A stretch of 64,000 nt of DNA from Mycolicibacterium boenickei (GTDB lineage Bacteria; Actinomycetota; Actinomycetes; Mycobacteriales; Mycobacteriaceae). The stretch spans positions 3,844,001 to 3,908,000 of the forward strand of contig NZ_AP022579.1 of NCBI RefSeq assembly GCF_010731295.1, read 5' to 3'. Made by a program: the position numbers and the translations under genes. Below are positions 47,881 through 56,535 of this stretch, piece by piece. Within the stretch, counting starts at the first letter, position 1. Every line of letters begins with the position of its first letter. The notes under the pieces are model-generated. The model did not search any database. It had not been told where the DNA came from and saw only the letters and a program-made list of their open reading frames with translations.

Positions 47881-48557
47881 CTCGCGCCCGGCCCCACGGT
47901 GGGCTCGGCCAGCAGGCGGCGTACCTCGTCGTCGCTGACCTGGTGAAAATCCACGAACGCCTGACCCACGGCTTCGAACATGGCCGGGGTGCTCGCGCAC
48001 ACCACGTCGTCGGCCTCATCCCGTAGCTGGCTGCTCAGGGTGGACGGACCCACCGGTACCGCCACCACGACCCGCGCAGCCGCCCGGACGGCGCGGACCG
48101 CGGCCAGCATCGTGGCGCCGGTGGCGATACCGTCGTCGACCAGGATCACCGTTCGGCCGGGAAGCTCAGGAGCCGGACGCCCTCCGCGATAGGCCTGCTC
48201 CCGGCGCTCGATCTCGGCGGTCTCTCGCCGGATGGTCTCGGCGATGGTGTCCTCGTCGATGCCCAGGCGATCGACCAGGCCGTCGTTGAGCACCAGACCG
48301 CCGCCGGAGGCCACCGCGCCCATGGCCAGTTCCGGCCACTGGGGCACGCCCAGCTTGCGGACCACGAAGACGTCGAGCGGGGCGTGGAGGCGGGAGGCGA
48401 CTTCGGCGGCGATCGGGACCCCGCCCCGGGCCAGACCCAGGACGAGCACGTCGGGTCGGTCCCGATAGGACATCAGTTGATCGGCCAGGACCCGGCCCGC
48501 TTCGTGGCGGTCCTGGTAGATGCGATCTCTGCTGGCTCGCAGACTCCAGGCGTTCAT
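47877..48557 (-). CDS. Phosphoribosyltransferase-domain protein (Rv2143-like)
   Basis: 226-residue type I phosphoribosyltransferase-fold protein. The PRPP motif is VILVDDGIATGATM, and the segment LGLARGGVPIAAEVASRL is typical of the ComF/predicted phosphoribosyltransferase group. The base or other acceptor is unknown. Some homologues (including M. tuberculosis Rv2143) are longer, with an extra domain that is absent here. It overlaps the previous convergent gene by four bases. Confidence 0.85.
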   Translation of the reverse strand: MNAWSLRASRDRIYQDRHEAGRVLADQLMSYRDRPDVLVLGLARGGVPIAAEVASRLHAPLDVFVVRKLGVPQWPELAMGAVASGGGLVLNDGLVDRLGIDEDTIAETIRRETAEIERREQAYRGGRPAPELPGRTVILVDDGIATGATMLAAVRAVRAAARVVVAVPVGPSTLSSQLRDEADDVVCASTPAMFEAVGQAFVDFHQVSDDEVRRLLAEPTVGPGAS

Positions 48558-48602
48558 CAGAGTTGGCGCCGGCGCTCGGAGATTCCGCCGGTTCCTGCCA
48601 GC

Positions 48603-49325
48603 CTACGTCGACGGTTCCGCCCGGACCACCCGGTTCAGGAAGCCGCGGACCAGCGTGCGCAGCCGAGCGGCCGCATCGTCGGTGAATTCCTTTGTTTGCA
48701 AGCGTAATTCGTCGTGGCTACGGCCGATCCCCGCCGCGTCCCCGTCGCGGTCGTGGGCCAGCCAGACCTCCAGCAGCTCGGAATCGAGCTCCGGGTGGAA
48801 CTGCAGCGCCAGCGCCGTGCCCAGCACGAACGCCTGTGAGGCAGCGGGCGTGCGGGCGATCTCGGTGGCGCCGGGCGGAAGGGTCCAGCGGTCGAAATGC
48901 CACTGGAACCATCGGCCACCGGGAACCAGCTGCCCGTCGTCGGTGGCCACGTCGTACCAGCCGATCTCGGGCTCGGGTGACCTGCTGACCGATCCGCCGA
49001 GGGCCTGCGCGATGAGTTGGCCACCGAAGCACACTCCGAGCACGCCGACCCCGGACTCGACCGCGCGGCGGACCATGGCCATCTCGGCTCCGACCCAGCT
49101 GCTGACCAGGGCTTCGTCGTAGGCCGCCCAACGCGCGCCCAGCGGAACGATCACGTCGTACCGGGTCGGGTCGGGAAAGGTGACATCTCCGGCGGGGTCG
49201 TCGTCGCGCTCGGGCGGGACGACGTCGAACGTGTCGATGTCGAATCCGCACTCGGTGAAGACGTCGGCGAGCATGGCCTCGGTGGCCGTGCGATCGTTGC
49301 GCAGGAACAGAACCTTCGGTGTCAC
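48603..49325 (-). CDS. Class I glutamine amidotransferase-like protein
   Basis: 240-residue protein with a GATase1 fold. The nucleophile Cys is in GVLGVCFGGQLIAQALGG, and the His/Glu of the triad lie in LALQFHPELDSELLE. It resembles stand-alone GMP-synthase-like amidotransferases, some of which hydrolyse gamma-glutamyl compounds; no partner synthetase is adjacent. It begins 57 bases from the broken P450 gene and points the same way. Confidence 0.87.
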   Translation of the reverse strand: MTPKVLFLRNDRTATEAMLADVFTECGFDIDTFDVVPPERDDDPAGDVTFPDPTRYDVIVPLGARWAAYDEALVSSWVGAEMAMVRRAVESGVGVLGVCFGGQLIAQALGGSVSRSPEPEIGWYDVATDDGQLVPGGRWFQWHFDRWTLPPGATEIARTPAASQAFVLGTALALQFHPELDSELLEVWLAHDRDGDAAGIGRSHDELRLQTKEFTDDAAARLRTLVRGFLNRVVRAEPST

Positions 49326-49382
49326 CCCGTCATTATTTCGCTCACCGGAGGCGACCGCACTTCAGGTCCACTTTTTGGACCT

Positions 49383-50592
49383 TCAGGCTGCCTCGAAGGT
49401 CACCGGCAGGGTGGCCGGCCCGGTGATCCCGGTCATCGGCTTCCATCGGGCCCGGCCGACGCAGCGCGGGTTGTGCAGCTTCCGGGTCAGCACGCGCAGT
49501 GCCTCGGTGAGTTCGACCCTGGCCAGGTGTACACCGAGGCAGTAATGCAGCCCGCCGCCGAACGTCATCATGGCCGGGGGTCCGATCCGGTTAGACGTCG
49601 AACCGGTCGGGATCGTCGTACACCTGGGGATCGCGGTTGGCCGCCGCGAAGTTCACGGACACATGGGTTCCGGCGGGGAAGGTGAGGCCGGCCAGTTCGA
49701 CATCCTCTCGCGTGGTCCGGACACTGCTCAGCGCGATGGGGGTGTGGCGGAGCAGTTCGTCCACGAAAAGCGGTGCCATATCGGGATTCTCGGCCAGCAT
49801 CAGCCACTGATCGGGATAGTCGCACAGCACCTGTACGGCCGCCGCCAGCTGGTTGCGGGTGGTGTCGGTGCCGGCCAGCAGGACGCCACCGGCCAGCATC
49901 TGCAGCTCGGGGTGGGTCAGCCGGTCTCCGTCGACTTCTGCCCGGATCAGGTCGGAGAGCAGATCGTCGGTGAGGGTGGAGGTGCGGCGCGTCACCATGG
50001 CGTCCACGTAATCGTCGAGTTGCAGCCAGGCCGCCTCGACCGCGTCGGCATGGTCGCCGAGGTTCCAGCTGAACATCTTGAAGATGTCGTCGGCCCACCG
50101 GGAGAACAGATGCCAGTCGCGGCGCGGCGCGCCGAGCAGCGCGCAGATCACCGGGATCGGGTACTGCATGGCGATGTCGGTCACCACATCGCACCGCCCA
50201 TCGGGCAGGCACGGGTCGGTGAGCTCGGTGACGATGTCGATGCAGGTCTCCCGCAGTTTCTCGGCGCTTCTGGGGGCGAACGCCTTGGCAACCAGACGGC
50301 GCAGCCGAGTGTGCGATTCGGCGTCGATGCCCAACAGGCTGCTGTTGGCACGGTCCCACAACGGGCCCGAGGTGATTCCCTGCGCCGCCAGGAACATGCC
50401 TCGGGGCACCTCGAAGCGGGTATCGCGCAGCACGGTGCGCACGAGGTCGTAGGTCAGCAGTTCCGGGCCGTGCGGTCCCATCGCGATCGGGGCCCGGGCC
50501 CGAGCGGCGGCGATCAGGCGATGAACTTCCTCCGGGTCGGACTCGCGTTCGTAGTCGAGCGTGGGAAGGGCGGCGTCGGTTACCAGGGTCAT
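49383..50592 (-). pseudogene. Cytochrome P450 disrupted by a frameshift before the haem-binding loop
   Basis: The first frame (50592 to a TAA at 49591) encodes an intact P450 N-terminal part: ESHTRLRR in helix C, the oxygen-binding I-helix AGTDTTRNQL, the K-helix ExxR as DELLRHTP, and PDRFDV. The next residues continue in another frame as NRIGPPAMMTFGGGLHYCLG, which holds the haem-ligand motif FGGGLHYCLG and runs to 49383. Removing one base near 49593 joins RFDV to NRIGPPAMM and gives a normal P450 of about 402 residues. As written, the first product lacks the haem Cys and should be inactive. It could be a true recent pseudogene or a sequencing error; the rest of the gene shows no decay. Confidence 0.88.
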
Positions 50593-50698
50593 GACAGCCT
50601 CCGCGTGTTCGGGCCAGCACCTGTTGATCTCGATGCTGGTCCGTGTGTCGCCGCGGGGCGTGAGTAGCGCGCTACCTCAGTTCATTCTCCAGGTGTGG

Positions 50699-51349
50699 CT
50701 ACTTGGCCCGGTAACGTCGCTCGGGGCGACCGGCACCGTATTGCAGCCGCAGCTCGAGGGCGCCCGTGCTCAGGTAGTGCTCAAGGTAGCGGCGCGCGCT
50801 GACCCGTGAAATACCCACCAGCTCAGCGCATTCGGCGGCAGATACCTCGCCCGCGCCGCGGACCGAATCCATGACCAGGCGTCCGGTTTCGGCTCCGAGT
50901 CCCTTCGGCAGGACTGCGACCGGACCGCCGAACAGCGCGTCGATGGTCGATTGATCCGCACCGCCCTCGGCTGCCAGCGCCTCGGCGCGCGCTGCGAAGG
51001 CCATCAGTTTCGCCTGCAGTTGATCGAACTCGAACGGTTTGACCAGATAATCGGCGGCCCCGCCGTCCAACGCACCACGCACCGTGTCGAGTTCGCGGGC
51101 GGCGGTGACCATGATGACGCCGACGCGATTGCCCTCGGCGCGCAACCGTCGGAGCACCTCCAACCCGGTCATGTCCGGCAGGTAGACGTCGAGCAGGATC
51201 AGGTCGGGACGAAGTTCGGCGGCCGCCGCGAGCGCCTCGGTTCCGTTGCGCGCCACCGACACCGTGCGGTAGCCGTCGACGCGGTCGACGAAGCGGCGAT
51301 GTATCTCGGCCACCATGAAGTCGTCGTCGACGACCAGTACCTCACGCAT
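50699..51349 (-). CDS. CitB/DcuR-type response regulator
   Basis: 216-residue response regulator. The receiver domain has the acidic pocket DDD at 8-10, the phospho-acceptor D54 in LILLDVYLPD, and Lys in LVKPFE. The C-terminal part carries an HTH like those of the CitB family (SAAECAELVGISRVSARRYLEHYL). Such pairs sense di- or tricarboxylates and switch on their transporters. Its ATG lies eight bases inside the 3' end of the sensor kinase gene, so expression is coupled. Confidence 0.92.
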   Translation of the reverse strand: MREVLVVDDDFMVAEIHRRFVDRVDGYRTVSVARNGTEALAAAAELRPDLILLDVYLPDMTGLEVLRRLRAEGNRVGVIMVTAARELDTVRGALDGGAADYLVKPFEFDQLQAKLMAFAARAEALAAEGGADQSTIDALFGGPVAVLPKGLGAETGRLVMDSVRGAGEVSAAECAELVGISRVSARRYLEHYLSTGALELRLQYGAGRPERRYRAK

Positions 51350-52952
51350 GCAGCCTCACCACGAACAGGGCGCCGCCACCGGGCGCGTCGGTGACTTCGA
51401 CATCGCCGCCGTGCTGGGCGGTCACGAGGCGCACCAGGGCCAACCCGATGCCCCTGCCGCCGGGTACCTGAGCCTTCGAGGTGACGCCGCGGGAGAAGAT
51501 GGATTCCCGAAGATGTTCGGGCACACCGGGTCCCGAATCAGAGACGGCCAGCAGCAGCCCCATCGAGTCATCGATACGTACACTCACCCGGGCGGCGGCC
51601 GAGCCGACGGACACGTCCACGGCGTTGTCGATCAGGTTGCCCAGCAACGTGATCACGTCGGTCGCCAGGGCCGGGTCGAGCGCGCTGAGATGGCTGTCGT
51701 CGGTCAGGGCGAGGGTGACCCCGCTCTCGGCGGCCAGCGACGTCTTGGCGATCAGCAGCGCCGCCACGGCGGCATCGGAGACATGTTGGGTGACAGCCTC
51801 GTTGATCTCCGCGCGACGCCGGGTCAAGGTGCCGACCAAGTTCCGCACCGCATCGAACTCACCCAGCTGCACCAGCCCCGAGATGGTGTGCAGCTGATTC
51901 GAGAACTCGTGAGTCTGGGCCCGCAGCGTATCGGTCACGCTGCGGTGTGAGGACAGTTGAGCCTGGAGTGCGGCGAGCTCGGTGCTGTCACGCATGGTGG
52001 TCACCGTACCGATGCGCTGGCCCTGGCTGCGGGCCGCGCGGCGGTTGAGCGCGAGCACCCGGGTACGGGTGGTGATCACCACGTCGGATTCGTCGGCGCG
52101 AGTTCCCTCGCGGGACAACAGGAATGTGACCACGGCGGGTTCCAGGCCGACCTGGTCGGCGCGGCGACCCACGGCGTCCGCGCCGATGCCCAGTAGGTCG
52201 GACGCGCTGTCGTTGATCACCGTGATGATGCCCTCGTTGTTCACCGCCACCACGCCTTCCCGGATGCTGTGCAGCAGGGCTTCCCGGTGATCGGCCAGGC
52301 TGGCGAGCTCGGCGATGTCCAGGCCGCGGGTGTGGCGGTTGATCCGGCGTGACAACAGCCATGACGCGAGCATGCCGAGCGCGGCGCCCATTCCGAGGTA
52401 GATCAGCAGCCGCTCACCGGCACCGCCCAACAACTCCCACGTCGACGGGTACGGCTCGCTCACCGAGGCGATCGCCAGCACCGCGCCGTCGGCGGCCAGG
52501 ATCGGGACCTGGCCCACCAGCCGGTGCGTGCCGTCGACGTCGGTGTCGCCGGACCAGGCGCGGCCCTCGTCGGCCCGGGTGGCGCTCAGGTCGAGTCGTT
52601 GTCCCACCCGAGCGGGATCGGACGATACGCGCACATTGCCGGCTGGATCGGCGATCTCCGCCAGCTCAGCGCCCGACAGGGCGACCGCGCGATCGACCTC
52701 GGGCGCGAGCACCTGGGCGGCGAACGGGTCGTCGTACCGGTCCCGGACGATCGGGGTGGACGCCATGTTCTCGGCGACCGCGATCATCCGCTGCCCCCGC
52801 ACATCCCGGAACTCCCGGGTGGACTGCGCCACCGACACCGCGGCCACCGCGATCAGCACCACCGCGACCACGAGCAGCTGGAACACCAGGAAACGCCCGG
52901 CCAGGCTGCCGCCCGGCAAAAACCGCGTCCGTGCCGACGGTGGTGAACTCAA
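51342..52952 (-). CDS. CitA/DcuS-type sensor histidine kinase
   Basis: 536-residue membrane kinase. Helix one is near residues 20-42, a periplasmic-type PAS (PDC) sensing domain runs from about 45 to 165, and helix two is near 175-195. A cytoplasmic PAS domain follows (LLHSIREGVVAVNNEGIITVIND), then a SpoOB-type H-box with H348 in RAQTHEFSNQLHTISGLVQLG and an HATPase domain (N box NLIDNAVDVS, G boxes SDSGPGV and GGRGIGLALV). The TTG at 52952 has GGAAG nine bases upstream. Divergent from tctC, so tricarboxylate sensing is the natural inference. Confidence 0.93.
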   Translation of the reverse strand: MSSPPSARTRFLPGGSLAGRFLVFQLLVVAVVLIAVAAVSVAQSTREFRDVRGQRMIAVAENMASTPIVRDRYDDPFAAQVLAPEVDRAVALSGAELAEIADPAGNVRVSSDPARVGQRLDLSATRADEGRAWSGDTDVDGTHRLVGQVPILAADGAVLAIASVSEPYPSTWELLGGAGERLLIYLGMGAALGMLASWLLSRRINRHTRGLDIAELASLADHREALLHSIREGVVAVNNEGIITVINDSASDLLGIGADAVGRRADQVGLEPAVVTFLLSREGTRADESDVVITTRTRVLALNRRAARSQGQRIGTVTTMRDSTELAALQAQLSSHRSVTDTLRAQTHEFSNQLHTISGLVQLGEFDAVRNLVGTLTRRRAEINEAVTQHVSDAAVAALLIAKTSLAAESGVTLALTDDSHLSALDPALATDVITLLGNLIDNAVDVSVGSAAARVSVRIDDSMGLLLAVSDSGPGVPEHLRESIFSRGVTSKAQVPGGRGIGLALVRLVTAQHGGDVEVTDAPGGGALFVVRLHA

Positions 52953-52985
52953 CGACCAAAACTTCCTTTGCGTCCGAATGGGTGA

Positions 52986-53001
52986 CCTGCGTCACGTCAG
53001 G
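52986..53001. promoter_or_regulatory. Possible operator dyad between the kinase gene and tctC
   Basis: CCTG (52986-52989) and CAGG (52998-53001) are inverted around CGTCACGT, inside the 67-base divergent gap. The position suits a response-regulator site acting on tctC and the kinase gene. The arms are short, so this is only a candidate. Confidence 0.25.
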
Positions 53002-53019
53002 GGTCCAGTATTGCTGAAC

Positions 53020-54003
53020 ATGAGGTTTCGACGTCTAGGTGCCGCGCTGATGGTGGCCGTGGTCGCACTGATGCTGGTGACGGCGTGCGGTGTCACCCGC
53101 GGTGACCAATCCCGCGGGCTGCACCGGCTGCGCATGATGGTGCCCAACAGTCCCGGCGGCGGCTACGACCTGACCGCGCGCACCGCGGTGAAGATCATGG
53201 AAGACACCGACATCACCGGACGCATCGAGGTCTTCAACGTCATCGGGGCCGGCGGCACCGTGGCGATGGCGCGGCTGATGAACGAAAAGGGCAATGACGA
53301 CCTCATGATGATGATGGGGCTCGGCGTCGTGGGGGCCGTCTACACCAACGGCTCCTCGGCTCGCGCATCGGACGCCACGGCGCTGGCCAAGATGGTCGAG
53401 GAGCAGGAAGGCATTCTGGTGCCGGGCGATTCGCCGTTCCGCACCATCGGCGATCTGGTCGCGGCCTGGAAAGCCGATCCGGCCAAGGTCACGGTCGGCG
53501 GCGGTTCCTCGCCGGGCGGGCCGGATCACCTGTTCCCGATGGAAACCGCACGTGCGGTCGGACTGGACCCGCGCAAGGTCAACTACATCACCTACGACGG
53601 CGGCGGCGACCTGCTGACGGCCCTGCTGGGCAAGAAGATCGCGGCGGGCACCACGGGGCTCGGTGAATTCGTCGACCAGATCGAGGCCGGGCAGGTCCGG
53701 GTGCTGGCCGTGTCGGGTGCCCAACGGGTCGAGGGGATCGATGCTCCCACCCTGACGGAGGCCGGCATCGACCTCACCTTCACCAACTGGCGCGGAATAC
53801 TGGCGCCGCCAGGCATTTCCGGCGAGGCCAAGGATGCGATGGTGCGCGCCCTGACCGACCTGCACGGCACCCAGCAGTGGCGCGACGCGCTGGTCAAGAA
53901 CGGCTGGAGTGACGCGTTCAGCACCGGTGCGGACTTCGAACAGTTCCTGCGGGACCAGGACCAACGCGTCTCCACGACGCTGAACGAATTGGGGTTGTTG
54001 TGA
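53020..54003 (+). CDS. tctC: Tripartite tricarboxylate transporter substrate-binding lipoprotein TctC
   Basis: 327-residue extracytoplasmic solute receptor of the Bug/TctC family. The signal peptide is followed by a lipobox LVTAC with the lipidated Cys at residue 23. Family motifs are VPNSPGGGYDLTAR, VGGGSSPGGPDHLF and YITYDGGGDLLTALLGKKIAAG. It captures a carboxylate such as citrate and passes it to TctAB. Start: the ATG at 53020 is used; a TTG three codons upstream has the better-spaced AGGGG and may be the real one. Its stop overlaps the tctB GTG. Confidence 0.92.
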   Translation: MRFRRLGAALMVAVVALMLVTACGVTRGDQSRGLHRLRMMVPNSPGGGYDLTARTAVKIMEDTDITGRIEVFNVIGAGGTVAMARLMNEKGNDDLMMMMGLGVVGAVYTNGSSARASDATALAKMVEEQEGILVPGDSPFRTIGDLVAAWKADPAKVTVGGGSSPGGPDHLFPMETARAVGLDPRKVNYITYDGGGDLLTALLGKKIAAGTTGLGEFVDQIEAGQVRVLAVSGAQRVEGIDAPTLTEAGIDLTFTNWRGILAPPGISGEAKDAMVRALTDLHGTQQWRDALVKNGWSDAFSTGADFEQFLRDQDQRVSTTLNELGLL

Positions 54004-54485
54004 AGGTCGACAAGGCCCAGTATCTGGTGTGTGCGGTCCTGGTGGCCGTCGGCGGGTTCTTGATCTATGACGCGCTCACCTTGACGAGCGGGTTCGCCAA
54101 GGTCGACCCCGTTGGGCCGCGGGCGTTTCCACTGGGGATCGGGATCGTCCTGGTGTTGCTCGCGCTTGTCCTCGCGTTCGCGATCCCGCGCGGTTCGGTC
54201 GGTGAGGCCGACGCGGGCGAGGATGTCGACCCGAACATGCCGGGGGACTGGCGCACGGTGGGTCTGCTGGTCGGACTCTTCGTGCTGGTGATCGTCTTGG
54301 TCAAACCGTTGGGGTGGGCCATCACCGGCGCCCTGCTGTTCGCCGGGGCGGCAACGATTCTCGGCAATCGCCACTACGTCCGAAACCTCGCAATCGGCGC
54401 GGTGCTGTCGGTGGCGAGCTTCTACGCGTTCTACTCCGGGCTCGGAATCCCGCTGCCCGCAGGCATTTTGGACGGGATTCTGTAA
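54000..54485 (+). CDS. tctB: Tripartite tricarboxylate transporter small membrane subunit TctB
   Basis: 161-residue membrane protein with four predicted helices (YLVCAVLVAVGGFLIYDAL; FPLGIGIVLVLLALVLAFAI; TVGLLVGLFVLVIVLV; the C-terminal pair) as in TctB. Together with TctA it forms the cation-driven permease. The GTG overlaps the tctC stop, and tctA starts directly after its stop. Confidence 0.91.
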   Translation: MKVDKAQYLVCAVLVAVGGFLIYDALTLTSGFAKVDPVGPRAFPLGIGIVLVLLALVLAFAIPRGSVGEADAGEDVDPNMPGDWRTVGLLVGLFVLVIVLVKPLGWAITGALLFAGAATILGNRHYVRNLAIGAVLSVASFYAFYSGLGIPLPAGILDGIL

Positions 54486-56027
54486 ATGAACAACTTCGAA
54501 TGGTTGCTTCAGGGGTTCGCCGAGGCCGCGACTCCCATGAACCTGCTGTATGCGGTGATCGGGGTGCTGCTGGGCACCGCGGTCGGCGTGCTGCCGGGCA
54601 TCGGCCCGGCCATGACGGTGGCGCTGCTGCTGCCGGTCACCTACAACGTCAGCCCGAGTGCCGCGTTCATCATGTTCGCCGGGATCTTCTACGGCGGGAT
54701 GTACGGCGGGTCGACCACCTCGATCCTGCTGAACACCCCTGGTGAATCCTCGTCGGTCATCACCGCGATCGAGGGCAACAAGATGGCCAAGGCGGGCCGG
54801 GCCGCCCAGGCCCTGGCCACCGCCGCGATCGGCTCGTTCGTCGCAGGCGCGATCGGCACCGCGCTGCTGGCCGCGTTCGCACCACCGATATCGCGGTTCG
54901 CCGTGACCCTCGGCGCGCCCTCCTATCTGGCGATCATGCTGTTTGCCCTGGTCGCGGTCACCGCCGTGCTGGGCTCGTCCAAGCTGCGCGGCGCGATCTC
55001 ACTGTTTCTGGGACTGGCGATCGGGGTCGTCGGCATCGACTTCCTCACCGGTCAGCCACGCGCCACCTTCGGTCTGCCCCAGCTGTCCGACGGCATCGAC
55101 ATCGTCGTGATCGCCGTGGCGATCTTCGCGCTCGGCGAGGCGCTGTGGGTGGCGGCGCACCTGCGCCGGCGGCCCGCCGATGTGATCCCGGTGGGGCGGC
55201 CGTGGATGAGCCGGAAGGATTTCGCCCGGTCGTGGAAGCCGTGGCTGCGGGGCACCGCCTATGGGTTCCCGTTCGGTGCGCTGCCTGCCGGCGGCGCCGA
55301 GCTGCCGACCTTCCTGTCCTACATCACCGAAAAGCGGCTCTCGAAGCATCCCGAGGAGTTCGGCAAGGGCGCGATAGAGGGCGTCGCCGGCCCGGAGGCG
55401 GCCAACAACGCCTCGGCGGCGGGCACCCTGGTGCCGATGCTGTCGCTGGGACTGCCCACCAATGCCACCGCGGCGGTGATGCTGACCGCGTTCGTGTCCT
55501 ACGGAATCCAGCCAGGACCAACGCTTTTCGAGAAGGAACCGTTGCTGATCTGGACGCTGATCGCGAGCCTGTTCATCGGCAACTTCCTGCTGCTGGTGCT
55601 CAACCTGCCACTCGCGCCGCTGTGGGCCAAGCTGCTGCGCACCCCGCGGCCGTACCTGTACGCGGGCATCCTGTTCTTCGCCACGCTGGGGGCGCTCGCG
55701 GTCAACGTGCAACCGCTGGATCTGGCTCTGCTCCTGGTGTTCGGTCTGTTGGGTCTGATGATGCGCCGGTTCGGATTGCCGGTGCTGCCGTTGATCATCG
55801 GTGTGATCCTCGGCCCGCGGATCGAACGCCAACTGCGCCAGAGCCTGCAACTCGGCGGCGGTGACTGGACGAGCCTGTTCACCGAACCCGTGGCGATCGT
55901 CACCTATGTGCTGATGGCGATCCTGTTGTTGATGCCGTTGGTACTCAAGCTGATGCACCGCAGTGAGGAGACGCTGTTGATCGTCGAGGATGATGTGGAT
56001 CAGCAGGAGAAGGCAGGTCAACTGTGA
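54486..56027 (+). CDS. tctA: Tripartite tricarboxylate transporter large permease subunit TctA
   Basis: 513-residue permease with about twelve helices. The family signatures [40 protein letters not shown], the second [16 protein letters not shown] and [26 protein letters not shown] are all present; the repeated Gly/Pro-rich loops form the substrate path. Its stop overlaps the GTG of the stress-protein gene, so that protein is made as a fourth operon product. Confidence 0.95.
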   Translation: MNNFEWLLQGFAEAATPMNLLYAVIGVLLGTAVGVLPGIGPAMTVALLLPVTYNVSPSAAFIMFAGIFYGGMYGGSTTSILLNTPGESSSVITAIEGNKMAKAGRAAQALATAAIGSFVAGAIGTALLAAFAPPISRFAVTLGAPSYLAIMLFALVAVTAVLGSSKLRGAISLFLGLAIGVVGIDFLTGQPRATFGLPQLSDGIDIVVIAVAIFALGEALWVAAHLRRRPADVIPVGRPWMSRKDFARSWKPWLRGTAYGFPFGALPAGGAELPTFLSYITEKRLSKHPEEFGKGAIEGVAGPEAANNASAAGTLVPMLSLGLPTNATAAVMLTAFVSYGIQPGPTLFEKEPLLIWTLIASLFIGNFLLLVLNLPLAPLWAKLLRTPRPYLYAGILFFATLGALAVNVQPLDLALLLVFGLLGLMMRRFGLPVLPLIIGVILGPRIERQLRQSLQLGGGDWTSLFTEPVAIVTYVLMAILLLMPLVLKLMHRSEETLLIVEDDVDQQEKAGQL

Positions 56028-56416
56028 TTGTGATCGGCTATACCGCAGACGCTTTCGGTATTGCCGCGGTCGAGCACGGTATCGCCGAGGCCGCCCTGCG
56101 GGGCACCAGCCTGCTGGTGATCAATGCGACCTCGGGTGAGGCCTATGTGGATTCGCGGTTCGCCCGCTCCGGCCAGGTCCACGATGTCGAGGAGCGGTTG
56201 CGGGAGAGCGGCGTGCCGTTCGAGTTGCGCCAGCCCGTGGGAGTCGACGCGGCCACCGAATTGCTCGATGCGATGGACGCGGCCGACGCCGAGTTGCTGG
56301 TGATCGGTATCCGGCACCGTAGCCCCGTGGGCAAGTTGTTGCTGGGCAGCGTGTCGCAACAACTGCTGCTGGAATGCCCGAAACCGGTGCTGGCGGTCAA
56401 GCCCACCCATCACTAA
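56024..56416 (+). CDS. UspA-family universal stress protein coupled to tctCBA
   Basis: 130-residue single-domain UspA protein. The start [24 protein letters not shown] and the ATP-binding loop [21 protein letters not shown] are typical of nucleotide-binding UspA members, with one Gly of the loop replaced. Translation is coupled to tctA by GTGA. In the TRAP transporter TeaABC of Halomonas the UspA-like TeaD is known to damp transport; a similar control role here is inference by analogy. Confidence 0.9.
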   Translation: MIVIGYTADAFGIAAVEHGIAEAALRGTSLLVINATSGEAYVDSRFARSGQVHDVEERLRESGVPFELRQPVGVDAATELLDAMDAADAELLVIGIRHRSPVGKLLLGSVSQQLLLECPKPVLAVKPTHH

Positions 56417-56486
56417 CGCGCTCTGACCTGCGGATACTATCCTCACGGCTGGCATCGTCGCGCTGTGAGGATCAGTTTTCGTGCCG

Positions 56487-56503
56487 ATAACGTCGCCGGA
56501 AAG
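56487..56503 (+). promoter_or_regulatory. GlnR-like box upstream of nasN
   Basis: ATAAC, six bases, then GGAAAG resembles the GlnR consensus gTnAC-n6-GaAAC found before nitrogen-assimilation genes of mycobacteria. A further ACAAC follows at the same six-base spacing. It lies 33-49 bases before the nasN ATG. The match is imperfect. Confidence 0.4.
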
Positions 56504-56535
56504 ATCCGACAACACCCTCACCACACGATGGGGGC

